From NCBI GenBank assembly GCA_914767715.1, contig OU612071.1:10525493-10585492 (forward strand): a stretch of 60,000 bases of DNA, written 5' to 3'. A program made the translations under genes and the position numbers. This DNA is from Membranipora membranacea (taxonomy: Eukaryota > Bryozoa > Gymnolaemata > Cheilostomatida > Membraniporidae). Below are positions 23,157 through 35,291 of this stretch, in pieces. Positions within the stretch are counted from its first letter, which is position 1, and each line of letters starts with the position of its first letter. The notes below the pieces were generated by a model that was not told the origin of the DNA, searched no databases, and worked only from the letters and a program-made list of their open reading frames with translations.

Positions 23157-25918
23157 AATTATGGATAAGGCTTCATTACAAGCAGACATTTTCTTCTAGT
23201 TTTATAATGATCATCAGCATCCAAAAGGAAAATTAGAACAATAATATTCCAATAATATGGCTGTATTAAATAGTATACAATTTAGATACAAATTGCCCCA
23301 ATCTAGGATGTTCAAAGACCTGTTGTGTAATTTCAAATGTCATGTATGATAATATTATGTGATTAAAATGGAAGTGATCAGAACATTACTCAATTAATGA
23401 TAAGACATCTGTCCTAGTTCTATATAATTATTGGCTTCCAAAACTAGAATTAGAACAACTATATTCTGATAACAAGTCCACATTTGATTTGAGTACATGA
23501 CTTTATTTAACAGGATACAAATTCCCTCATTCTAGAATGTTCAAGGAACTGCAGTCTCCAATGTTCCTTTTAGTGGACACTGTTTGTAGCAAAAATTGAA
23601 CAAGTAGGGAAAAGGTTACTCATGATGTACCCTTCTGGGCCCAGTTTCAATTAGAACATTCACTAACCAGTCGTTCACTCAAAGCATTGTGTTATGCAGG
23701 ATGTCATGCAGATTGTATAGAAAACAGAAGTATTTATTTTGTGTGCTGTGCCTATGCAAATGCAAGACAAGTTGTCGTAAAAACTGATTCAATAACCATG
23801 GTTTTAGTGCTAAATTTTAAGAGCCCACTCATGATGGTCATTAAAATCTGTTGCTAACGACTAAATTGAATCAGTTGCTACCTTCTAAGTGGGTAAGTTT
23901 TCAAAAGCAGTCACTATGGTTATTGATTAATCTTATATAAATTACTATTTAACGACAGATTTTAGTGACCATTGCTAGCTACTATTCTAATTGAAACCGG
24001 TTCCTGGGGTGTAAATGCATCACAGCTAAATATCAACTTTTTACACTGATCTGCACATATGAACTGACTTGCACCCTGAGCATTAAGATATTGAAATATT
24101 TAGCATAGAACATTGGGCAAATTTTGGCCGATGATCTGCATATTTTCAAGTATTTAATGCAACACATATTTGATGGCCCCTTTCTTATGTAATTTGGCAA
24201 CGGCATATAGTATGATATTTTTTCACATGATACTATATACTATTACCAGTGACTATAGTATCTGCTATTAAAACTCAGGCAAAAACTAATTTTCTGCCAT
24301 GTTCTTACAGGATGTGCTTTATTGATAAGGATGTGTGATTATTATGGAAGTAATTTGGAAATTGTGAGATTTCCCAAAAAGCTGATATCATAACTTCCAC
24401 CAGTTTGAGATAATTTGGGTTTTTTTTTCATTAAAGGGTTAAAGACCAAACGCGCACAAAAAATTGCATCATTATGGTGCTGTCAGACAATATATCACTC
24501 TGAGGTTTTTAACTAAATTAGTGGGGCACGAGAAATTATGGATAAGGCTTCATTACAAGCAGACATTTGCTTCTAGTTTTATAATGATCATTGGCATCCA
24601 AAAGGAAAATTAGAACAATAATATTCCAATAATATGGCTGCATTGAATAGTATACAATTTAGATACAAATTGCCCCAATCTAGGATGTTCAAAGACCTGT
24701 TGTGTAATTTCAAATGTCATGTATGATAATGTTATGTGATTAACATGGAAGTGATCAGGACATTACTCGATTAATGATAAGACATCTGTCCTAGTTCTAC
24801 ATGATTAATGGCATCCAAAACTAGAATTAGAACAACTATATTCTGAAAACAAGTCCACATTTGATTTGAGTACATGACTTACATGACATGTTTAACAGGA
24901 TACAAATTCCCTCATTCTAGAATGTTCAAGGAACTGCAGTCTCCAATGTTCCTTTTATTGGACACTGTTTTAGCAAAAAGAGAAAAAGTAGGGAAAAGGT
25001 TACTCTTATGTACCCTTCTGTTCTAATTGAACAGTCACTAACCAGTCGTTCACTCATAGCATTGTGTTATGTACGATGTCATGCAGATTGTATAGAAAAC
25101 ATATATATAAGTATTTATTTTGTGTGCTGTGCCTATGCAAATGCAAGACAAGTTGTCGTAAAAACTGATTCAATAACCATGGTTTTAGTGCTAACTTTTA
25201 AGAGCCCACTCCTGATGGTCATTAAAATCTGTTGCTAACGACTGAATTGAATCAGTTGCTACCTTCTAAGTGGGTAAGTTTTCAATAGCAGTCACTATGG
25301 TTATTGATTAATCTTATATAAATTACTATTTAACGACAGATTTTAGTGACCATTGCTAGCGACTATTCTAATTGAAACCGGTCCCTGGGGTGTAAATGCA
25401 ACACAGCTAAATATCAACATTTTACACTGCACTCTACATATGAACTGACTTACACCCTGAGCATTAAGATATTGAGATATTTAGCATAGAACATTGGGCA
25501 AATTTTGGCCAATGATCTGCATATTTTCAAGTATTTAATGCAACACATATTTGATGGCCCCTTTCTTATGTAATTTGGCATCGGCATATAGTATGATTTT
25601 TTTTCACATGATACTATCTACTATTACCAGTGACTATAGTCTCTGCTATTACAACTCAGGCAAAAACTACTTTTCTGCCATGTTCTTACAGGATGTGCTT
25701 TATTGATAAGGATGTGTGATTATTATGGAAGTAATTAGGAAATTGTGAGATTTCCCAAAAAAGCTGATATCATAACTTCCACCAGTTTGAGATAATTTGG
25801 GGTTTTTTTCATTAATAATGGTTAAAGACCAAACGCGCACAGAAAATTGCATCATTATGGTGCTGTCAGACGATATATCACTCTGACGTTTTTAACTAAA
25901 TTAGTGGGGCACGAGAAA
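23157..25918. repeat. 1.38-kb tandem duplication
   Basis: Two head-to-tail units (about 23157-24536 and 24537-25918) both start ATGGATAAGGCTTCATTACA and end GTGGGGCACGAGAAAT. They are nearly identical, with small indels. Each also holds internal ~190-base sub-repeats ('ATGTTCAAaGaaCTG … TGGAAGTGATCAGgACATTA'). The open frame at 25008-25238 is not shared intact between the units, so it is not taken as a gene. Confidence 0.9.
23640..24010. mobile_element. MITE-like element inside the tandem duplication
   Basis: The left end CCCAGTTTCAATTAGAA and right end TTCTAATTGAAACCGGTTCC are inverted repeats of about 17-22 bases around a 370-bp body. Further inverted pieces lie inside (ACTAACCAGTCGTT and CTAACGACT). 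No coding capacity. The second unit carries the element with a shortened left end near 25019. Confidence 0.55.
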
Positions 25919-25919
25919 T

Positions 25920-26970
25920 CACGATCCTTGAGATAAATTACTATGAAAGATGTCGTCAGCATTTTTTTAGAAATTTCATATTTTAGGAAAAAAGATAAAA
26001 TATACCAACATTGTTCTTTATTGAGATTGCACTGTGAAAATAACTGAATATTCCTTAACATATGCTGGATTTTAAGCTACGGATTAGTAACCTAGCAATG
26101 TGGCTTCTTATTTTGTTTAGGGGTAAAAAAGTAGCGTGACATGGCTAGATGACACGCTCTTACCATCAGCGCTAATTCCACTTTGTTTCTGATAAAGCTA
26201 ATTTCAAAATATCTTTTATCTTTATACTCTATGAGTCCAGGAACATAAGCGGATCAAAAAGTAACAAGATACATGTAAGTTGAATACACGACAGTTTTGA
26301 TTTGGGATTAGCCTTTGTGGATGATTCTGAGATGTGGACTTTATATAAGTTTAAACTTTTTTTTGGCGTCATGAAGCTCAATCACAATGATTTATTCTTA
26401 CAAAAACTGTCCTTTGTATCCTAGAGCACACAACTAATTAAATGTTGTCACAACAGAGTCTCGGACGCCCTGATGCCAATTCCTGTTTAGTGGTCATTTC
26501 AGGAAAATTAATTATCACATTTGCGTGAATGAAGATAGTTTAAAGAGGAGCTCATGATTATTTTTCCACTTTATTAATCATATTAACGTTAAACAACCAT
26601 GTGGCAGTGGTGTGGTTAGGGTGCACAAATAGTTTATAAGAAATATGCTTTCCAATGATCTTTAAATTGTATTTTTGTTTTATAATAATTAATATTCCTG
26701 AATTTCACTTACCGAATTCAAGATCCTGATGAATTGCCTGACCCACAGCTTAATAAGAAGTATACGTTTGATGTAGAGAGCACAAGTCAACTAGAATAAA
26801 GCAACTCACAGTTATATCTAACCTTAATAATATCAACAGTAAGTATCCAGCTTATTTAGCTGGTGGAAATCTCATACAAAGAAATGCTGAAAGAAAATAT
26901 TCATGTTTTAGTCATGTTTTAAGATTCTTGCATGCCATACGACAAATCTGATATAAATGTTTATTGTTGT
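25920..26970. other. Upstream region of gene B
   Basis: No coding sequence seen. A 5'UTR-type donor (TATCAACA|GTAAGTATCC) lies near 26837 and fits a non-coding first exon of gene B. Confidence 0.4.
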
Positions 26971-26984
26971 TTAGATTCAAGAAA

Positions 26985-27640
26985 ATGAAGGTTTTCGCAC
27001 TGATCTCTCTGATTATTGCTGCACTTGGTGAGTTCAGTTTTAAATACTCATTGACATTGTTACTATAGCAAGTGCAGTATGCAAATTATTTAAATAACTT
27101 TGTCAATGGCCGCAACTGATTTTGCGAATTAATTGAGTTATATAATTTTCTCATGTACAATTTAGGATTGCTAGAATATTGAATATTGAAATAGTGAAGG
27201 ATTGAGCAAAATTATAACCCTTCATACAGATTTCTTACATAACCTGTCCAATGGCTGCAACGTTTCATTTTGCATTTCAATTAAGTTATATTGTTTTCTC
27301 ATGTTCGGACTGCTAGCATTTAGTGAATGAATGAGGATTGTTTCAATAGAAGATAAATTCATTCTCTAAATATTTAGAGCATATTCATCCCTCAAGTTGA
27401 TAATACAGAATGGCTAGTGCATCAATTTTTCTTATATGGTTCTGAAAAGCTCTTGTTATCACTCTTAGTATACTTTTGTTTATATCTGTTGTACAGATTG
27501 AAGCTGGGGTCTTCATTAAGGTGATCAAGTCAGCAGCCAAGTCAGCAGCTGCTGATTTAGCAATCGATGCTGCCATCAGTGGAGGCAAGAAAGTTGTTGA
27601 CGCAATTAAAGCTAAAAATCTGGCTGCTGATGCAATCTGA
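26985..27640 (+). CDS. Secreted Lys/Ala-rich amphipathic peptide precursor (gene B)
   Basis: Coding exon 1 (26985-27027, 43 bases, preceded by TTGTTTAG|ATTCAAGAAA) starts MKVFALISLIIAAL and ends in phase 1 at G|GTGAGT, exactly like gene A. Exon 2 (27504-27640) completes Ala and gives 44 residues starting GVFIKVIKSAAKSAA, with a central SGGKK hinge and an end NLAADAI before TGA. It carries about seven Lys against four Asp, with small residues on one helical face, resembling a linear cationic amphipathic helix such as cecropin-like host-defence peptides. The acceptor used is GATTGAAG|CTG. The more canonical TTGTACAG seven bases earlier would give an immediate stop in this phase. Homology to named peptide families is not claimed. 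Confidence 0.62.
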
Positions 27641-27649
27641 TTCACTGAT

Positions 27650-28140
27650 TCCCGATTTACCTTATTTTCTATTCAGATTTTGACATGATGCAAGCTTGCA
27701 ATGATAAAGCAAAAACCTCTTTGTGAGCTGTTTCATCGGTAAAACATGTGAATACCTTGTTTGATTTGTAAGACTGGCATTATTAACAGCATCTCTTGAA
27801 CAATTACCAAAACCAACCTTCAAATCGGAAATGTGAATATTGGAGGTCTTCTGCAAATACACCCACATCATGCATGGAGACAAAATAACCTTCATGTATG
27901 GTACTGCTCCATGCATTCGGATCTTTTCACCAGCCACTGCAGCTTTAGCATTGTATCAATAGGCTGGGTTAGCGTATGGGAATTGGAACTAATCACACGG
28001 AAACCAATTCGTCACTATACTAGCCATAACCCTGGCCTTTGGGTATTGCTTGTTAATCACACACTCCGCTGTCAACACATATACAGTGATTCCCTATCCC
28101 AAAAGCATATTCCAATTTCTGACTCGATGCCATTGTTGTC
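27650..28140. other. Spacer between convergent genes
   Basis: 3' flanks of gene B and of the PIF1-like gene. Overlapping frames on both strands have no features. Confidence 0.4.
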
Positions 28141-28145
28141 CTGTG

Positions 28146-31100
28146 TCATATTTTCCCCAGCTCTTCCCTAACGTTGAAAATGAACTTGAGCAGCCTTGTG
28201 GTAGGATAGCTGCCGACTCGACCCTTGAGTTGTCCTTCCTCGTCATGCTCAAATAGGTTTGTCAGATAAGCATGACTCAGCTCTGTGTATTCACTGTAGA
28301 ATGCTGCCACCACATCTTCAGCGTCACTATCATCTGAGTCTATATCGTCATCTGAACTGGCGTCTAAACCTGCAAACAGTAAAATATTAGAATTTGCTCA
28401 TGAATGAAGTTCAGGCATAGTCGTAGATTCTCCGGAATTCCATACACTGTCTGACATTTTGGTTTTTGATAGAAATTTGATGAACATATCAACATTTAGT
28501 GAGGAATATACAGCGATTGCGCTATAGATGATCATTATTGGCGTTTTTATTGTTCTATGGTGGCACATCACAATCAACCTGACCTAGTGGGTCCAGGGAT
28601 CCAAAGAATTTGTTTATTGTCAAACATCATACATTATGCACTGAGTAGCTTTATTGCTAAAACAGGGAGTTGTCTTCTCTTTGTGACACAAGCTCTCAAC
28701 AGAATCACCAAAATATACGTTTCAAATTGTTACTACCACTAACACCTACGCTACGTAGTTAGTATAAGGTTCGTATTACAAATCTTATACCAAATACTTA
28801 ACGTAGGAGATTATCGTAAAAACATGATGGTAGATACTTATATCAACTAATTCAAAAAGCAACCTTAGTTTGGCAAGTTGGGTTCCACTATTGACAGATT
28901 ATAACGCCATTTTAAGTATGTATGCACCTATATATGCACATATCTATGTACAGGTGCGCATAGATGCTCATATAGATGATGATTGGTATCATCATGTTTG
29001 ACATAACACTGTAAGGCAGAGCAAAGATGGTAAACATTTTTAGCAGCAAGGCATATTAACTTAAATGAACTCAAGAAACAATGAACGATCTTCAGTTGCT
29101 ACTCCAATTGGAAACATTGGCAACACTTTCGTTTATCTTTGTAGCTCATCAGCGCAGGTTGCGTCCGAAAAACAGTTGTGCCTCCGCGATAACAACATAC
29201 CAGATACTGACTCGGTAGGCGGTGCTGTCTGTGATGTAGATGGTACACTGGTACTGGTGGTAGGTGAGTTCACTGTTGATTGGAAGGGAGATTTCGCACT
29301 TGAACAACATCGGCTTTCTACTGATCGACCTATAATACAACAAAGGATAATATTTCGGGATTGTTTTGGATAGCATAGTATGGGTAAATATAACAGGGTA
29401 GGAAACATAGACTATGTATTGGGAAAGACCAAGGCTAATATGAGCTTATCAGTGCCACTTGTATGGCAAACTTCAGCCAACATTTTTTTTATTTGTTATT
29501 TTAAAAGTTCTAGTGGCTACTGGTGATGAATACATACCTTTGTATTGCTCCAAGATGAAATCAGGGTGCTTCGTGGGAGTGCAAGTCTCGAGGTTTATGA
29601 TTGATATACGCTCTTTCTTCTGCCCTCTACAAATGGCTACGGCGAGCTGACCTGGCATATCCGTATTCATTGCATCAATGATGAGATGCTTCGCTATAGT
29701 GAGGCCCTGTGCTTTGTGTACAGTCAGCGCATAGGCTAATATTATTGGAAGTTGATGACGTGTCGCTATGATTTTTCCATATACATCATAAACATGGAAA
29801 AGCACGGGTTGTATCGTTACTTGTGTATCGTCCTCGCAACTGACGACAGCTTCCACATTGTTGAGTGACTTAACTACATCTTGGAGTCCATTCACCAGAT
29901 TGTGTGAGATAGTTCTCCTGAGAATGACCGGAGCCCCAATTTTCAGACAAAGTATATTTGGTACAGTACAGCTAATAAGAGAGCGTTTCCTGCCAGAATC
30001 CTTTGCTTCATACCATACATCACTCCTATAATAGCAATAAAATCATAATTAAACTAAAAATGTTACAATGGGCAGCAAGAAACTTTTCCATATATCACAG
30101 AGTTGTCTTACTACTACGCCTGGGCAACAACTCCCGCTGTGATCATCAATAGTGTATGCAAAATCCTATTAATTACATCCCGCTGTATGTTTATCTGCTC
30201 TTCTGTCACACAGGCTGCTGAACAGTATATACAGAGTAGCCACAGAGCAGTTATCTTTAAAATACATTCAAGACAAACTGATTTTAGAAAATTTATCGGT
30301 TACAAAGAGATCTGTTATTGGTAAGCCTACAGTAAGGGTCGACCCTTCAATATGTATTACATTGTTTTAAATTGGAACAAGGGTTTTGGGGGTCTAAGAT
30401 ACTTCGTGGCAGCTATATGTAGAATTCACAACTAGGATATTATATATATCATTGTGACAATCACATTATGTAAGCTAATACAGTCATCAAAGCTGACAAC
30501 CTATGCTGTTCCTCTTTTATAAATGCAGTGAAAAAGGTGTTCAATGTGCAAAAATCGACTAGAAAGACTAGTAACGGAACAGTGGAGTGGGTCTTCAATA
30601 GACTGGGCCTGAAAGAGGAAAAAGAAAACCACATACAAATCGACAAGACCTATGATTTAGCAGATTTCACAGCTTCGAATTCTGTAACGTATGAAGATAC
30701 GACCAACCACAACATAAGAACGGTCATTATACCACATGATACCTCAGGTATACTCAAAACAATGAGTATAAACACAGAAACCAAAAATTGGACACTGAAA
30801 TATGGTCAAAGAGCGGTAAAGCCTGACTATCTGTATCTAACAGACTGCGTAGATAGTGAGGATGAGCTTATAAATATTGTTGAAAGACTTCAACCCTGCT
30901 GTGGCCACCCGGCTGAGCGCTCTTTGGACCCGAAACGGTTTAGACTTAATGAGGATGGTAGGAACTGATCAAAATGGTGCAACAGGTTAATTCCACTCGG
31001 AGCCAAAGGCATAACTGTATGCCATTGGTGCAGTGGATTTAAAAAATTCACACCCGAGATAGAACTGAAAGACATAGAGCCTGACTTAGCTAGCATACTA

Positions 31101-34100
31101 CATACGGTATTCCCTAATTGCTCACAAGAGCAAAAGCTTACTTGCCGCGCAACGCAAGGCAAATATGGTCAACCCTCAGGATATGCGTTGGGACACAGAG
31201 GTTATCAGATTATGCCTCAGCATGTTTACCGCAAGCCACAAAAGTTATGCAATGCTTAAAGACTCACAGATGCTCAAATTGCCATCTGGCCGCCAGCTCA
31301 TCATATACAAAAACAAGATGAAGCAGAAGCCAGGAGTAATTATTGAAATGTTTCGATGGATGGGACAGACTGCACTGAACATGAACATTGAAAAACATGG
31401 ACACGCAGGCGGCCTAATACACGATGAGATGAAAATCCAAAACGATCTTGTAATGACAGTCAAAAATGGCATGCTTGAGTTGGTGGGTTTTATCGACACA
31501 TCTCCAGAGACCAATATTATCTATAACAAATGTGAGAAGGAGGTAGGTAAGCCAATGGCTACACAGGTACATCAGTTCATGTTTGTGGGATCTACTGGAT
31601 TCAGATTCCCTATAGCTCATTATCCAACAAACACCGCAAAGCCACTTGATTACCACATAATAATACCAGAGCTCATATACTATCATAAGCTATTTGGATT
31701 TAGCGTAGAGTATGTGATGTCAGATGGCGGAGCAGAAAATCGGAGCTACGTGAAATCACTCTTTTCAAAAGAAAACGCAAGGACACACAAATATACGTGC
31801 AAGAACACTGTTGATGGACAAAAACTTGTGTACATTCAAGATCCGATGCATTGCGTCAAAAAATTCCGAAACAATATCCTGAAGAGTGGAGGTCATCCAG
31901 AAAAGGTACATACAAGACATATCACTATCGACAATCAATCGGTCATCTGGCAAATATGGATTGATAGCGTACGCTGGGACTGCATGTCAAACAGTCGTCC
32001 TATACACTATAATATAACAGAGGAGCATTTATTCCCGACAGCATCACAAAAGATGAGAAACAAAATAGCAATAGACAGCTTAGGTAGTAAAATGCTATTC
32101 CTAATGAAAGAATACCGAAGCTTACTTAAAGATGGGACTGTGCTTGATGGGGCCATTAAGCTTCTGGAACTCACAACTTCGTTGATCAACATCATCCATG
32201 ACATACGCCCCATAGAAAATCCCAATGATGAGCGGCTAAAGTCCATGGACGACCTAGCTCAGTTCGTTATCAACTGGAGAGCGAGCACAGACTCCTACAA
32301 CTTGCCCAGCCCACAGAGTATGGATGATTTAGAATCATATCTGCTCGGCTTCCCACAATGGGCAAGGCAACATCTTACCGCATTCCCAGGCTCCTATGTC
32401 TCCATAAGTCTGACAAACTCTGACCACATAGAGAACCGTTTTTGCCAGCAAAGAGCGTTTTACAATGGTGCCAATGATATGCCAACTTACAACCAATATG
32501 GTGCAACAAACAATAGCATACTGATCAGCCAATCGGCGGTAGCCAGCGCCAGAAGGTCTAATGCTGGAATATCTGCAGCAAAACCATACAGAGCAGCCAT
32601 ATAACATTTTATGAAATAGAGGCCTTTTTCCCATAGTGATAGAGACTGTTACTGGTTCATAGTTTATACTTGCAAAATGTTATCATAGTCATCAGAAATA
32701 TTATGACAGACCACCATGAATAATGTTGCTATACATAGCAAAATAGTTAACAAATTTATGTAAAATAATGACGCCACCATTATCTCCACTTGTCTTTCTC
32801 CCTGGGCCGGTCGTTGTTACCAGCACCAGCAGACACAGCAATGATTGCAGTGCTGTTTGAAGTCTTTGTAGTTGTAGCTCAATGCTGCATGTAATATCAG
32901 TCACTATCTGCATTCACAATTGTAACTTACCATCGTGGCTTTGCAAAGCTTCGTGGTTTGAGATCTCTACATCAACATTGTGAGCGTGTAGTTTTACAAC
33001 GTCTGTTGATTTTGTCGAGGAGAAGTTTTGAGTACTTAGTTGTTGCAGGACCTTCCATGTCTGTTTCTTCACCACTCTGCAACTCAATTTATTTACCACT
33101 CCGATCAGGTCATCTATGAAAATGTTATTGAAAATGTATTCAGCTGTATGGAAATGCGCAGCGAGGACACAGGCTTGGTTTTTCATGTACTAATAGCTTA
33201 TAACAAAAGAGCGGCATCTATGACTATGAATTGAGTTTGAGGTTCATTTCTTGTTACCTTTTGCCAATTGAAAACCACTGACAGCAGGTCCCTGACTTTT
33301 GATGAGTTGCAGCCTTTGTGTGTGTGGTTTGTGCTTGTGTTTACCAGAACAAACACAAAATGAAAGGCGCACAGCTAGAGCATAAGGACGACTACTACCA
33401 AGTAGCAGAACTAATGGGGATCGGACACATACCGCCCTCATCAACTGTCTGCTATGCCACGCAATTAATGTATTATGGCAAAACAGACTATTTACTACTA
33501 TTCAGCTTTAAAAAGCCCCATGGATTTTGTGCGGGGATTTTGGCTGTTGATATGTCCCTATAGTCCTATTAATCAGGTGGTTTTGGTAAAATTAAACAGC
33601 AAAAATAACATTGCCTCACCACTACCATCCCAGATTCCATTGACAAGAAAGCTTCAAATTATGCCAGGTGTCTGTTCATTGATTTTGTTTTTGCATTCAA
33701 CACAATACATGTTTCATACTTTATCTCGCAACTATCACATCTTGACTCTTGACATATAATGCCAAATCAAAACACCTTTTAATTTCTAAATATGACCACT
33801 ACAACTGGGTACACCCGGTGAATTTTACAGAACATACACAATGAAGTATAAAACGTGATCAGTATCCTGCCATCAAATATTGTCCGTGCCTAGTCTTTGA
33901 CCTGTTTTCCATAAGTATAACAATCATATCATGGACACAATTGCTAATGATTATTTCTATGATTTTCTAAAATCAATTCTATTATTACCAGGTTTGGGGG
34001 TGACTCCAACCACTGACTCTGACTCAGTGATGGTAGTATTCTTGTATGGTGATGGCGACAAGGTGCACTCAGATGAGTCTTCTGCAGACAAAGCTTCAGC

Positions 34101-35142
34101 TTCAACTTCAGGTGCCTGGACAGTGTTATCTAGAACTTCAGGAGTCAACACTGTTGCAGCTTTGGCTTCAGCTACACCTGTGGAGCGAAAAACAGGCCAA
34201 AATAAACAATATTGGAAAACTACTTAACCAGGCCAAACTATTCTATATAGAGGGATTAGGATGACATCACATAAAGGTATGCATACTGCCATACTCATAC
34301 ATTATCATTACCATGTCAAAAATCCATATACCTACCAATTGCTGGTGTTGAATCTGTTATTAGGTCTATGTTTAGTCTTTGTGTGCTATCTGAACATTTC
34401 CCCCAGGCTTCCTGGATAGCTGATTCCAGTTCTCTTACAGTTTTGTCCCTTCAAGAGAAAAGGAATATGCTAGATGACCTAAATTACTGTGATATGAGCG
34501 GTAGTGTTATTGTGAGGCTATGGTTAGACCAAGTTGGGCCCATTTTTTCTGCATTCTGAGTCGAGCAACAGGAATGCAGGCAATTGGATTAAATTTGTTC
34601 TAGGCTATGGTGATTGGTTTCATTTTGTAAAATTGGAAAAGATGAACAATATACTAGTTTATGTCCGACAAACCTGAAAAGATACAGCTGAGATTCGTTG
34701 ATGGACAAGTCATCCTCAGGCCCATCAAAGAAAATCAGTGTCCCGTCCTCTTCCATGTCATACCAGTGACCAGGTCCAGGGAGAATAGAATCAGCAATAT
34801 GTCTCAGCATAGCTAGCGTTGCAGTCTGGGAAATAAATAATATAAAATTTCCTTCACTCCTTAGTTTTCTAATTTGGCAAACAAGAGACTGTCTCAATGC
34901 GAGTGAGTGAGCGAGTGAATCAGAGATTGTTATTAGTTTATTATGTCAGACAACTTACCCGATTCTTGCTCATCTTATCTCGTGTTAAAATCGTCCTGCC
35001 AGATGGTGTCAGGTGATCCGCTGACAGTGACTCAGCTGACCTCTCGATTCCTGTGTTCCGTTTTAAGAATTCTTTGCTGGCTCTTGATATACTGTGTTCA
35101 GTGACATTCGGAGCGTGTTTGTTACATGTGTCTGACATTTGC
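28146..35142 (-). CDS. Multi-exon gene ending in the C-terminal half of a PIF1-like helicase
   Basis: Minus exons: 35142-34959 (ATG at 35138), 34825-34674, 34448-34336, 34177-33989, 33143-32931, possibly 32884-32821, 30025-29538, 29329-29201, 28369-28146 (TGA). All listed junctions keep phase. Only the small 32884-32821 exon, Cys/Trp-rich and tentative, reconciles 32931 with 30025. Helicase evidence: DVVKLHAHNVDVEISNHEAL (a 'LythNvdVd.iN..L' segment), WYEAKDSG, LKIGAPVILRR with LVNG, LPIILAYALTVHKAQGLTI (motif V/VI region) and PGQLAVAICRG (a variant of VALSR). The tail is Ser/Thr/Pro-rich, then acidic (DASSDDDIDSDD). N-terminal exons are unrecognised (HWYDMEEDGTLIFFDGPED and an acidic segment). 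No Walker A or B motif was found upstream, so ATPase activity is doubtful; it could be a chimeric or truncated gene. A P-element-like copy lies in the 32.8-30.0 kb intron. Confidence 0.7.
30529..32604 (+). pseudogene. P-element/THAP9-like transposase, frame-disrupted
   Basis: The frame opens after a good acceptor (TTTTATAAATGCAG) at 30529, meets an in-frame TGA at 30966-30968, and continues in the same frame through CHWCSGFKKFTPE to about 31136. There a one-base frameshift leads into the long frame that runs from 31138 to TAA at 32602-32604. That frame shows RWDTEVIRLCLSMFTASHKS, LKLPSGRQLIIYKN, a candidate first catalytic Asp in GLIHDEM (residue 87 from Met 31165), SDGGAEN (Asp187), IQDPMHCVKKFRNNI, and a C-terminal SDHIENRF (Glu423). 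These are the ordered landmarks of P-element-type transposases. No THAP domain was found upstream. The TGA might be spliced out by a very short GT-AG segment (30958-30995), but decay is simpler. It is nested in a PIF1-like gene's intron on the opposite strand. Confidence 0.82.
33360..33563 (+). CDS. Small uncharacterised ORF (67 aa)
   Basis: ATG at 33360 to TAG at 33561-33563. It begins MKGAQLEHKDDYYQVAELMG and ends GILAVDMSL. It has no signal peptide or domain and lies opposite the intron between two helicase-gene exons. Composition looks protein-like, but it could be chance or a leftover of the nested element. Confidence 0.22.
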   Translation: MKGAQLEHKDDYYQVAELMGIGHIPPSSTVCYATQLMYYGKTDYLLLFSFKKPHGFCAGILAVDMSL

Positions 35143-35291
35143 CTTCAAAGATACAAATATTAGCAGAATTAACAAAGCAGCCTTTTGTAACTGTGCTTAA
35201 CTCGAGGTGAAACAGGTTACATATTGATGCTCAATATCATATTCTTCTCAGATTTCTATGCCTTGCTTTCTTTGCAAAGCATTTTATTGTG

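Noticed and set aside
25008-25238. ORF in the second tandem unit
   Set aside because: The same frame is not preserved in the first unit despite near-identity, so it is not under coding constraint.
29065-29373. Plus-strand 102-codon ORF
   Set aside because: It covers, in antisense, a minus-strand exon (29329-29201) that has correct splice sites and phase with its neighbours.
31245-32634. Minus-strand ORFs opposite the transposase
   Set aside because: They are shadows of the 480-codon plus-strand P-element-like frame.
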